From contig NZ_CP067225.1 of assembly GCF_016617715.1 (NCBI RefSeq), forward strand, positions 186,001 to 250,000: 64,000 nucleotides of DNA, given 5' to 3'. Source of the stretch: Paracoccus sp. MC1862. Its GTDB lineage: Bacteria; Pseudomonadota; Alphaproteobacteria; Rhodobacterales; Rhodobacteraceae. The notes beneath the pieces are model-generated. The model was given only the letters and a program-made list of their open reading frames with translations, was not told the DNA's origin and ran no database searches. Shown one piece after another: positions 43,449 to 50,518 of this stretch (position 1 is the first letter of the stretch; every line of letters starts with the position of its first letter). Position numbers and translations under genes: made by a program.

Positions 43449-44183
43449 TCAGGCGCCGTTCGCGGCGGAAAGCCGGTCCTGCACCATCCCGCTGATCCGG
43501 GCCAGATCCGCCGCAAGCGCCCGTCCTGCTGAATGGTCGCGGGCCAGCGCCGCCGCCGCCTGCTCCAGAGGCTCGTCGCGGGCGGATCGCGCCACGCCCG
43601 CAAGGAAGCGTGCGATATAGTCGATGGCGCCTGTGTCCGCCGAAGAGGCCAGCACCTCGGCCACATGGGCCAGGTCGTCGCGCAGCGCGCCCTGGTCGGG
43701 GGCCACCATCTCGTCGCTGACAACCCTCAGCCCGGTCGGCCGCGCCTCGGGCGGCAGAACCGACAGGATCGCGTGCTGAAACAGCGCAAGGCTTTCGATC
43801 GGCTTTGGCATGAATCCGTCCGCGCCGGCGGCAAGGGCCACGGATTCGTTGTCGGGATCGCCAGACATTCCCAGCACGACGGGCACGCGCGGCGACATCG
43901 CCGCCATCTGCGCGATCAGTTGCGCGCCGTTCCCGTCCGGCAGCCCGAGATCCACGATCACCACCGCCGGACGATACATCTGCAGGTGCCGTGCGGCCGT
44001 CCGCAGGCAGTCAGCCCGGCGGATACGCGCGCCCGAGCGTAGGCAGAGCAGCCGCACCGCCTCGGACGCGAAGCGCGAATCCTCGACCACCAGCACGGTC
44101 AGGCCGGTCAGCGGGCGACCCGGCGGTGCGCCGCGCCATAGGGGGGAGGAGTCGTCGTGAACAGTGGCAACCTGTCGATCCAT
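43449..44183 (-). CDS. Response regulator with unclassified C-terminal domain
   Basis: A 244-residue protein. The receiver domain (28-150) reads LTVLVVEDSRFASEAVRLLC, VVIVDLGLPDGNGAQL with the phospho-Asp, and DGFMPKPIESLALF with the conserved Lys. The C-terminal ~90 residues are helical (DDLAHVAEVLASSADTGAID) and contain no recognised DNA-binding motif, suggesting protein partners. A CtrA-like box lies 48 bases upstream. Function unknown. Confidence 0.85.
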   Translation of the reverse strand: MDRQVATVHDDSSPLWRGAPPGRPLTGLTVLVVEDSRFASEAVRLLCLRSGARIRRADCLRTAARHLQMYRPAVVIVDLGLPDGNGAQLIAQMAAMSPRVPVVLGMSGDPDNESVALAAGADGFMPKPIESLALFQHAILSVLPPEARPTGLRVVSDEMVAPDQGALRDDLAHVAEVLASSADTGAIDYIARFLAGVARSARDEPLEQAAAALARDHSAGRALAADLARISGMVQDRLSAANGA

Positions 44184-44231
44184 GGCGTCATCCTTTCGAA
44201 TCGCGCATGATGAAAGGCTAGCCTCGCGTCC

Positions 44232-44247
44232 CTAACGCATGGTTAAC
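44232..44247. promoter_or_regulatory. CtrA-like box (CTAA-N7-TTAAC)
   Basis: CTAACGCATGGTTAAC, one base from the TTAA-N7-TTAAC consensus, between the response-regulator start (44183, minus) and mce (44310, plus). Spacer is nearly that of the perfect box at 49155. Confidence 0.5.
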
Positions 44248-44309
44248 CGCCAAGGTCTTTCCCTTGGATGGGGCAGCGACTATTGAGGGCGAAACAGCCG
44301 GAGGCCCCC

Positions 44310-44714
44310 ATGATCGGACGTTTGAACCATGTCGCCATCGCCGTCCCCGACCTTGAGGCGGCATCGGCGCAGTATCGCGACACGCTGGGCGCGACCGTTG
44401 GCCCGCCGCAGGACGAGCCCGACCATGGCGTGACCGTCGTTTTCATCGAGCTGCCGAACACCAAGGTCGAGCTGCTGCATCCGCTGGGCGAGAACAGCCC
44501 GATCAAGGGGTTCCTCGACAAGAACCCCTCGGGCGGCATCCATCACATGTGCTTCGAGGTCGAGGACATCCTTTCCGCCCGCGACACGCTGAAATCCCAG
44601 GGCGCCCGCGTCCTCGGCGACGGGGAACCGAAGATCGGCGCCCATGGCAAGCCTGTGCTGTTCCTGCATCCCAAGGACTTCAACGGCTGCCTGATCGAGC
44701 TGGAGCAGGTCTGA
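44310..44714 (+). CDS. mce: Methylmalonyl-CoA epimerase
   Basis: A 134-residue vicinal-oxygen-chelate protein: IGRLNHVAIAVPDLEAASAQ, VVFIELPNTKVELLHPLGE, GGIHHMCFEVEDI and FLHPKDFNGCLIELEQ give the metal ligands (His, Gln-like position, His, Glu). It epimerises methylmalonyl-CoA in propionyl-CoA use. The ATG at 44310 fits family length. The next gene starts on its stop codon. Confidence 0.93.
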   Translation: MIGRLNHVAIAVPDLEAASAQYRDTLGATVGPPQDEPDHGVTVVFIELPNTKVELLHPLGENSPIKGFLDKNPSGGIHHMCFEVEDILSARDTLKSQGARVLGDGEPKIGAHGKPVLFLHPKDFNGCLIELEQV

Positions 44715-44983
44715 TGACGATCACCGGGGGCCTTGTCCTGTTCGCCTCGCTGTTTTTCGTGGTCATGTTCCTGCTGCTGCCGATCGGGCACCAGAGCCAG
44801 GCAGAGGCAGGCCACATCGTCCCCGGCACGCCGGAAGGGGCGCCGATGCGGCCGATGCTGGGGAAAAAGGCGCTTTGGGCGCTGGCGATCTCGGCTCTGC
44901 TGGTGGGCGGGATCTGGCTTTTCCTCGACGCGGGCATCATCACCCGGCAGGACATGATGGATTTCAACCGCGTCTCGCGCTGA
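44714..44983 (+). CDS. DUF1467 membrane protein
   Basis: An 89-residue protein with two hydrophobic helices (GLVLFASLFFVVMFLLLP and ALWALAISALLVGGIWLFL) flanking a polar loop with GTPEGAPMRPMLGKKA, the DUF1467 pattern. Overlaps mce by one base, an arrangement common in Rhodobacterales. Function unknown. Confidence 0.88.
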   Translation: MTITGGLVLFASLFFVVMFLLLPIGHQSQAEAGHIVPGTPEGAPMRPMLGKKALWALAISALLVGGIWLFLDAGIITRQDMMDFNRVSR

Positions 44984-45656
44984 CAATGTGGAACAGGTGC
45001 GTATAGGCCGCAGCGGCCAGCACCGGCACCAGGATGTTCAGCAGCGGCACCGTCAGCAGCAAGGCGACGCCGATGCCAAGCGTCACCACTGCGCCCGGCC
45101 GGCGCTGGCGCAGCCTGTCCGCATCCTCGGCCGGCAGATGGCGGCGGGCGACCATCTGGAAGAACTCGCGCCCCAGCAGCCAGCCGTTGGCGGCGTAGAA
45201 CAGGATTGGTGCCAGCGGGCCGATGAAAGGGGTCAGGATCAGCACGGCGATGCTGACGACCACCACGGCGCCGATCACCAGCAGCGATTCCGCCAGCCCG
45301 TCCAGCAGCCCGAGGCTGGTCCCGCGGGGATAGCCATGGGCGGCCTCGACGGTTTCCGACACCTGTTCCGAAAACAGCCCGGCGAAGCCCGCCGCAACCG
45401 GGGCGGCGAGAAACAGGCTCATCAGCGGGAACAGCGCCAGCGAGCCCCAGGACAGCGCCTCGCCGATGGGAAGGCTGCCGATCCAGGGCAGGGCGATGGA
45501 TTCAGGTCCCCAGGCGCGCAGCGCCCAGAAGGCCAGCGCCTGAAGCAGGATGAACAGCCCCAGCGTCAGCGCCACGCCCATGGCCAGCACGGCAAAGACG
45601 CGCGGGCGGAACAGGTCCGCCACGCCAAGGGCCAGCGCGCGCAGGGCCGGGATCAC
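44964..45656 (-). CDS. EI24/CysZ-like membrane protein
   Basis: A 230-residue integral membrane protein starting with GTG at 45656 (IPALRALALGVADLFRPRVF). Hydrophobic segments: VLAMGVALTLGLFILLQALA, LFPLMSLFLAAPVAAGFAGL, LLVIGAVVVVSIAVLILTPF and VVTLGIGVALLLTVPLLNIL. This is the EI24/CysZ fold (sulfate uptake or related). Its start overlaps the nitroreductase stop as GTGA, and its 3' end overlaps DUF1467 by 20 bases in convergent sense. Confidence 0.85.
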   Translation of the reverse strand: MIPALRALALGVADLFRPRVFAVLAMGVALTLGLFILLQALAFWALRAWGPESIALPWIGSLPIGEALSWGSLALFPLMSLFLAAPVAAGFAGLFSEQVSETVEAAHGYPRGTSLGLLDGLAESLLVIGAVVVVSIAVLILTPFIGPLAPILFYAANGWLLGREFFQMVARRHLPAEDADRLRQRRPGAVVTLGIGVALLLTVPLLNILVPVLAAAAYTHLFHIVSARRG

Positions 45657-46219
45657 AGAAAACTCGTCCGCGCGGCCACGTCGGGACGGGGCCGGTCCGG
45701 CACATCGCCTGTGCGGCTGCCGATATGGACCAGCCCGACGATACGCTCGTTCCGGCCGATGCCCAGATACGAGCGGGCGAAATCCGGGTCGGTCGCGGGA
45801 CCGGATAGCCAGGCGGCGCCCCAACCTGCCGCCAGCGCGGCGTTCAGCAGCGACAGGCAGACCGCGCCGGCCGACATCTCCTGTTCCCACTGCGGGACCT
45901 TCGGACTGTCCGAAGGGCAGGAGACCACGGCCACGATCACCGGAGAGGCGAAAGCGCTGGCGGCCTTTTCCGCCACCGCGTCATCGCCGCCCTTGTCGCG
46001 GACGTAGGCCGCCAGCGTGGGCGCAAGCCGATCCAGAGTCGCGCGTTCCAGCACGACGAAGCGCCAGGGTTCCAGCTTGCCGTGGTCGGGCACCCGCGCG
46101 GCGATGGTCAGCAACTCCATCAGTTGCGCGCGGTCAGGGCCGGGGCCGGTCAACGTCTTCGGCGGGTGCGAGCGGCGGCGGCCGAGGAACTCGAGAGCCT
46201 GGGGGTTCTGGTGCTGCAT
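45653..46219 (-). CDS. Nitroreductase family protein
   Basis: A 188-residue FMN-dependent oxidoreductase (YdjA-like): RRSHPPKTLTGPGPDRAQLM, LLTIAARVPDHGKLEPWRFV for FMN binding, and GAVCLSLLNAALAAGWGAAW with LGIGRNERIVGLVHIGS. The ATG at 46219 has AGGAGG upstream. Coupled with the EI24-like gene. Substrate unknown. Confidence 0.9.
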   Translation of the reverse strand: MQHQNPQALEFLGRRRSHPPKTLTGPGPDRAQLMELLTIAARVPDHGKLEPWRFVVLERATLDRLAPTLAAYVRDKGGDDAVAEKAASAFASPVIVAVVSCPSDSPKVPQWEQEMSAGAVCLSLLNAALAAGWGAAWLSGPATDPDFARSYLGIGRNERIVGLVHIGSRTGDVPDRPRPDVAARTSFL

Positions 46220-46324
46220 CGCGGTGCCTCCTGTGCTGATTGGCCCCGAGGCATAGCGGCGCGCGCCCCGCATTGAAAGACGCGCGGGTTGACGGGACGG
46301 GCGGTGCCGCCGCAAGAGGTCGGG

Positions 46325-46585
46325 ATGGCCAAGCCGCTCGACCTTTCCCCGCTTGCCGTTCCGGGCGCCCCGATCGCCCTGCGCGTGACCCCGCGCGGCG
46401 GACGGGATGCGCTGACGCTGGACGAAGCGGGCGGCATCCATGTCCGCGTGACCGCCCCGCCCGAGGACGGCAAGGCCAATGCCGCCACCCGCAAGCTGCT
46501 GGCCCGCGCGCTGGGCGTCGCGCCCTCGCGGCTGACGCTGACCGGCGGCGCCACCTCGCGTGACAAGGTCTTTCGGATCGACTGA
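46325..46585 (+). CDS. DUF167 family protein
   Basis: An 86-residue YggU-type protein: APIALRVTPRGGRDALTLDE, VRVTAPPEDGKANAATRKLL and SRLTLTGGATSRDKVFRI, the full DUF167 pattern. The ATG at 46325 follows AAGAGGTCGGG. Unknown function. Converges with the small gene at 46588. Confidence 0.88.
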   Translation: MAKPLDLSPLAVPGAPIALRVTPRGGRDALTLDEAGGIHVRVTAPPEDGKANAATRKLLARALGVAPSRLTLTGGATSRDKVFRID

Positions 46586-46587
46586 CC

Positions 46588-46830
46588 TCAGCCACGCGTC
46601 AGGCGGTAGTTGCCTTCCGGCAGGTTCAGCGCCGCGCGCAATTCGTTCAACTGTTCCATCGACAGGACGATGCGGGACACGCCCGACCCCTCGGGCTCCA
46701 TCTGCTCGATCACCACCTGGTCGTCGAACGAGCGGATCACCACGTCCTCGTTCAGCGGCCGGGCGCCCGGCCTGGCCTCGTCGACCAGGGTGATGACGGT
46801 CGAATCGAAATCGTGCTCGATGGTGAACAT
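46588..46830 (-). CDS. Small conserved protein, unknown function
   Basis: An 80-residue acidic protein (FTIEHDFDSTVITLVDEA, EDVVIRSFDDQVVIEQMEP, VLSMEQLNELRAALNLPEG). Reads as a compact beta-rich domain; I believe related proteins occur in Rhodobacterales but recognise no function. Only 2 bases separate its stop from DUF167. Confidence 0.75.
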   Translation of the reverse strand: MFTIEHDFDSTVITLVDEARPGARPLNEDVVIRSFDDQVVIEQMEPEGSGVSRIVLSMEQLNELRAALNLPEGNYRLTRG

Positions 46831-46970
46831 GGCCGGACCTCGTGGATGACGCAGCGCGGCAACATTCGCGTGAGAGCGGGACCGAAGGCAATCCCCGCCG
46901 CTTTGCAGCAGCCGGCTTTAGCCTGTAGCTTGGCGCCGGACAGTGACGCCCTAAAGACAGCGGGAACGAC

Positions 46971-47780
46971 ATGACGACAATGCCGATGGCCCTGGCCTGC
47001 CGCCGTGATCCTGGTGACGGCCCGCGGAAGCTGCGGGGCCTTGCGCTGGTGGTGCTGGCCGCGGCAACCTTGGCCGGCTGCGCCGTCCAGGAGGGCGTGC
47101 CGCTGCCCGCCGATCCCGTCATCTCCGCCCCCGTCGTCCGGAATGTCAGTCCCGACATCCCGCGCACCCCGCAGGGCACGGCGATGAGCTTCGCGACGGT
47201 GATCCGTTCGATGGAACCCGTGGTCGAGCGTGAATGCATCCAGCGCCGCCAAGCCCAGATCAACTGCGACTTCCAGTTCGTCGTGGACGACCGGCGAGGG
47301 CTGGAACCCAACGCCTTCCAGACCTTGGACAACACCGGTCGCCCGATCATCGGCTTCACCCTGTCGCTGATCGCCGAGGCGCGGAACGCCGACGAGCTGG
47401 CCTTCGTGGTCGGGCACGAGGCGTCGCACCATATCCTCAACCACATCCACCAGCGCACGGGGGCGGCGACGGCGGGGGCGGTGATCCTGTCGGGGATCGT
47501 CGCGGCGTCGGGCGCGGACCCCGCGACGATCCGGGCGGCGCAGCAGATGGGCGCCAATGTCGGCGCGCGCTATTATTCCCGCGACTGGGAACTGCAGGCC
47601 GACTACCTCGGCGCCATCGTCGCGCTGAACGCGGGCTATGACCCCGTGCGCGGGGCCGAATTCTTCACCCGCATCCCCGATCCGGGCGACAAGATCCTGG
47701 GCACGCATCCGTCCCGCGCCCAGCGGCAGGCGCGGGTGGCGCAGGCAGTGGCGGACGTGTCCTCGGGCCGTGCCCGGTAA
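46971..47780 (+). CDS. M48-family metallopeptidase lipoprotein
   Basis: A 269-residue protein with a lipoprotein signal (ALVVLAAATLAGC, lipid Cys about residue 37) and the zinc site VVGHEASHHIL (H149-E150-x2-H153) with a third ligand expected in WELQADYLGAIVA. It resembles periplasmic BepA/LoiP-type peptidases that act in envelope quality control. Confidence 0.9.
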   Translation: MTTMPMALACRRDPGDGPRKLRGLALVVLAAATLAGCAVQEGVPLPADPVISAPVVRNVSPDIPRTPQGTAMSFATVIRSMEPVVERECIQRRQAQINCDFQFVVDDRRGLEPNAFQTLDNTGRPIIGFTLSLIAEARNADELAFVVGHEASHHILNHIHQRTGAATAGAVILSGIVAASGADPATIRAAQQMGANVGARYYSRDWELQADYLGAIVALNAGYDPVRGAEFFTRIPDPGDKILGTHPSRAQRQARVAQAVADVSSGRAR

Positions 47781-47862
47781 GTCGGACGCGGCAAGATGAC
47801 CAAGGTCATGGAACTTGCCCCCTGCGGGGCCTAGATGTGACCCACGCTTCACGGAGGTTCGG

Positions 47863-48675
47863 ATGGCAGTCGGCGTCTTCGATTCGGGTCTGGGCGGCCT
47901 GACCGTCCACCAGGCCGTCGCCAGTCGGATGCCGGACCTGCCGCTGGTCTATCTGGGCGACAACGCCCACACGCCTTACGGCGTCCGCACCCATGACGAT
48001 ATCTTCGATCTGACCTGCAAGGGGGTCGAGCGGCTATGGCAGGAAGGCTGCGACCTCGTGATCCTCGCCTGCAACACCGCCAGCGCGGCGGCGCTGAAGC
48101 GAATGCAGGAAAGCTGGCTGCCCAAGGACAAGCGCGTCCTCGGCGTCTTCGTCCCGCTGATCGAGGCGCTGACCGAGCGCCACTGGGGCGACAACAGCCC
48201 GCCGCGTGAGGTCGCAGTCAAGCACGTCGCCCTGTTCGCCACCCCCGCGACCGTCGCCAGCCGCGCCTTCCAGCGGGAACTGGCCTTCCGCGCCATTGGC
48301 GTCGATGTCGAGGCACAGCCCTGCGGCGGCGTCGTGGATGCCATCGAGGACGGCGACGAGATGCTGGCCGAGGCGCTGGTGCGGTCCCACGTCGAGGCGC
48401 TCAAGCGGCGGATGCCGCACCCCGAGGCCGCGATCCTCGGCTGCACCCATTATCCGCTGATGGACAAGGCCTTCCGCGAGGCGCTGGGACCGGGCGTCGC
48501 CGTCTATTCGCAGGCGGGGCTGGTCGCGGAAAGCCTTGAAGACTACCTGCGCCGCAGGCCCGAGTTCCTGGGTTCCGGCACGCAGTCCCGTTTCCTCACC
48601 ACTGGCGATCCCGCGCGTGTGACATCAAAGGCCACGCAATTCCTGCGCCAACCGATCCGCTTTGAAGCGGCCTGA
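47863..48675 (+). CDS. murI: Glutamate racemase
   Basis: A 270-residue cofactor-independent racemase supplying D-glutamate for peptidoglycan. Catalytic cysteines: [12 protein letters not shown] (about residue 70) and [11 protein letters not shown] (about 190), with the N-terminal [13 protein letters not shown]. The ATG at 47863 follows CGGAGG. 18 bases ahead of ccmE. Confidence 0.95.
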   Translation: MAVGVFDSGLGGLTVHQAVASRMPDLPLVYLGDNAHTPYGVRTHDDIFDLTCKGVERLWQEGCDLVILACNTASAAALKRMQESWLPKDKRVLGVFVPLIEALTERHWGDNSPPREVAVKHVALFATPATVASRAFQRELAFRAIGVDVEAQPCGGVVDAIEDGDEMLAEALVRSHVEALKRRMPHPEAAILGCTHYPLMDKAFREALGPGVAVYSQAGLVAESLEDYLRRRPEFLGSGTQSRFLTTGDPARVTSKATQFLRQPIRFEAA

Positions 48676-48693
48676 GAACGCAAGGGCAAACTC

Positions 48694-49137
48694 ATGAAGT
48701 CTCTCAAGAAGAAGCGCCGCATCCAGGTTCTGATCGTGGCGGCTGTCGCGCTGGTCATGGCGACCGTGCTGATCGGCTACGGCTTCCGCGACGGCATCAA
48801 CCTTTACCGCTCGCCCAGCCAGCTGGCCGAGGCGCCGCCGCCTGTGGGCGAGGTCTTCCGCCTGGGGGGGCTGGTCGAGGAAGGCTCGATCGTGCGGGGC
48901 GAGGGAGAGACTGTCACCTTTGCCGTCACCGACGGCGGAGAGGTCGTGCCGGTCAGCTTCCGCGGCGTCCTGCCGGACCTGTTCGCCGAGAACGCCGGCA
49001 TGATCGGGACCGGGCAGATGGTCGACGGCGTCTTCGTCGCCGAAGAGATCCTCGCCAAGCACGACGAGAACTACATGCCCCGCGAAGTGGCCGATTCCCT
49101 GAAAGAGCAGGGCGTCTACAAGGAGCCGACCTCCTGA
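48694..49137 (+). CDS. ccmE: Cytochrome c maturation protein CcmE (heme chaperone)
   Basis: A 147-residue protein: one N-terminal membrane helix (VLIVAAVALVMATVLIGYGF), beta barrel, and the heme-binding block EEILAKHDENYMPREV whose histidine binds heme covalently. It passes heme to CcmF. It is separated from ccmF by the endolysin-holin pair. Confidence 0.96.
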   Translation: MKSLKKKRRIQVLIVAAVALVMATVLIGYGFRDGINLYRSPSQLAEAPPPVGEVFRLGGLVEEGSIVRGEGETVTFAVTDGGEVVPVSFRGVLPDLFAENAGMIGTGQMVDGVFVAEEILAKHDENYMPREVADSLKEQGVYKEPTS

Positions 49138-49154
49138 GCGCAGCGCGCGGTGAG

Positions 49155-49170
49155 TTAACGCAAGGTTAAC
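49155..49170 (+). promoter_or_regulatory. CtrA box (TTAA-N7-TTAAC) upstream of the endolysin gene
   Basis: TTAACGCAAGGTTAAC is an exact match to the TTAA-N7-TTAAC CtrA half-site pair, ending 43 bases before the endolysin ATG, about where a -35 element would be. Confidence 0.75.
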
Positions 49171-49212
49171 GCGGCCGCGCCATCCTGCCTGCCTCGAAAG
49201 AGGGAGCAGGGG

Positions 49213-49824
49213 ATGCAGACAGTCGAACAGATAGCCGCCGCCATCGTGGCGCGCGAAGGGGGGTTCGTGGACGATCCCGATGACCCCGGCGGGGCCACGA
49301 ACCACGGCGTCACCATCGGCACGATGCGGTCGCTGGGGCTGGACCTCGACGGCAACGGCCGGGTGGACAAGGCGGATGTGCGCAAGCTGGACCCCGCGCA
49401 GGCCGCTCGCATCTATGTCGAGCATTACTTCCGTCGCCCGCGTCTGGACCGCCTGCCGCAAGTGGTGCAGGCCAGCGTCTTCGACATGCAGGTGAATGCC
49501 GGGGCCAATGCGGTGAAGATCCTGCAGCGGCTGGTGTCGCGCATGGGCTTTCCCTGCGCCGACGACGGGCTTGTCGGGCCAAGGACCGAGGCCGCCGTCC
49601 GGGCCGCGGCGGCGGTGGCCCCGGCGCATCTGGCCGACGCCTACGGCATCGCGCGGCGCAACTATTACTATGCGCTGGCCGACGTTCGCCCGGCCAGCCG
49701 CAAGTTCGCGCGGCGCAAGGACGGCGGCAAGGGCGGCTGGATCACCCGGGCCGAGGAGTTCATCGCCCCCCGCCATCACCTGACCGACGCGCAGCACCGC
49801 GAAAGGACCGCCCGATGGGCATGA
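49213..49824 (+). CDS. GH108-type N-acetylmuramidase (endolysin, holin-associated)
   Basis: A 203-residue muramidase: the family N-terminus IVAREGGFVDDPDDPGGATN holds the catalytic Glu, followed by HGVTIGTMRSLG, YVEHYFRRPRLDRLPQ, SVFDMQVNAGANAVKILQRL and the C-terminal peptidoglycan-binding PG_binding_3 segment (DGLVGPRTEAAVRAA). No signal peptide, so release needs the holin. Overlaps the holin gene by 10 bases. The pair resembles the lysis module of Rhodobacterales gene transfer agents, which lies outside the capsid cluster. Confidence 0.9.
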   Translation: MQTVEQIAAAIVAREGGFVDDPDDPGGATNHGVTIGTMRSLGLDLDGNGRVDKADVRKLDPAQAARIYVEHYFRRPRLDRLPQVVQASVFDMQVNAGANAVKILQRLVSRMGFPCADDGLVGPRTEAAVRAAAAVAPAHLADAYGIARRNYYYALADVRPASRKFARRKDGGKGGWITRAEEFIAPRHHLTDAQHRERTARWA

Positions 49825-50426
49825 TCGACCGCTTTCTCACGCGTTCCGGCGGGATCGCCGCCGTGACCGAGGCCGCCGGCAGCGTGGCCGAGATCTTCAC
49901 CCCCAACGTCACCCGTCGGATGGAACTGGACGAGGAGGCCTATGCCCGCGCCATTGGCCAGGCGCAGGCCGAATTCAGCCAGGCTCCACACACATGGTGG
50001 GACAGCCTGATGAACGGGCTGAACCGCCTGCCGCGCCCGCTGCTGACCCTGGGCACCATCGGGCTGTTCGGCTATGCGATGGTCGATCCGCCCGGCTTCT
50101 CGGCACGTATGGAGGGTCTGGCGCTGGTGCCCGAGCCGCTGTGGTGGCTGATGGGCGCCATCGTCAGCTTCTACTTCGGCGCGCGCGAGGCGCATTACTT
50201 CCGCAGGCGGGTCTGGCCCTCTGCCAAGGTCCGCACCACGGTCGCGGGCGATGCAGGCTGGACCGCGCCGCAGGTTCCCGTGGACGAGGGCTGGCGCGCA
50301 CCCCTTGTCCCGACCGCCCCCGACGCAGCGGCGGAAGCCACCCCGGCCGCGTCCTTCACGCTGTCCGAGGACGATTTCGCCGACAACGCCGCGCTGCGGG
50401 ACTGGGCGCGGTCGCTGCGGGGCTGA
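49815..50426 (+). CDS. Holin family protein, partner of the endolysin
   Basis: A 203-residue protein with an N-terminal region GSVAEIFTPNVTRRMELDEE, then hydrophobic segments PLLTLGTIGLFGYAMVDP and LWWLMGAIVSFYFGAREAHY, and a long polar C-terminus. This matches the 3TM-type phage holins carried beside GH108 endolysins. It would open the membrane for the muramidase. GGAC-rich ribosome site inside the endolysin gene. Confidence 0.82.
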   Translation: MGMIDRFLTRSGGIAAVTEAAGSVAEIFTPNVTRRMELDEEAYARAIGQAQAEFSQAPHTWWDSLMNGLNRLPRPLLTLGTIGLFGYAMVDPPGFSARMEGLALVPEPLWWLMGAIVSFYFGAREAHYFRRRVWPSAKVRTTVAGDAGWTAPQVPVDEGWRAPLVPTAPDAAAEATPAASFTLSEDDFADNAALRDWARSLRG

Positions 50427-50490
50427 CAGCCCTGTGACAACCCGGCGCGGCCTTGGGGCTGGTGGTGGGGCGCGTCAGACCTTACTGTAA

Positions 50491-50516
50491 CCCCCGGGCT
50501 TCATCCGGGGGTTTTT
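50491..50516 (+). terminator. Terminator hairpin that includes the ccmF ribosome binding site
   Basis: CCCCCGG, loop GCTTCAT, CCGGGGG, then TTTTT, 2 bases before the ccmF ATG. The 3' stem GGGGG is also the only Shine-Dalgarno-like sequence, so folding would stop holin transcripts and mask ccmF translation. Confidence 0.8.
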
Positions 50517-50518
50517 CC

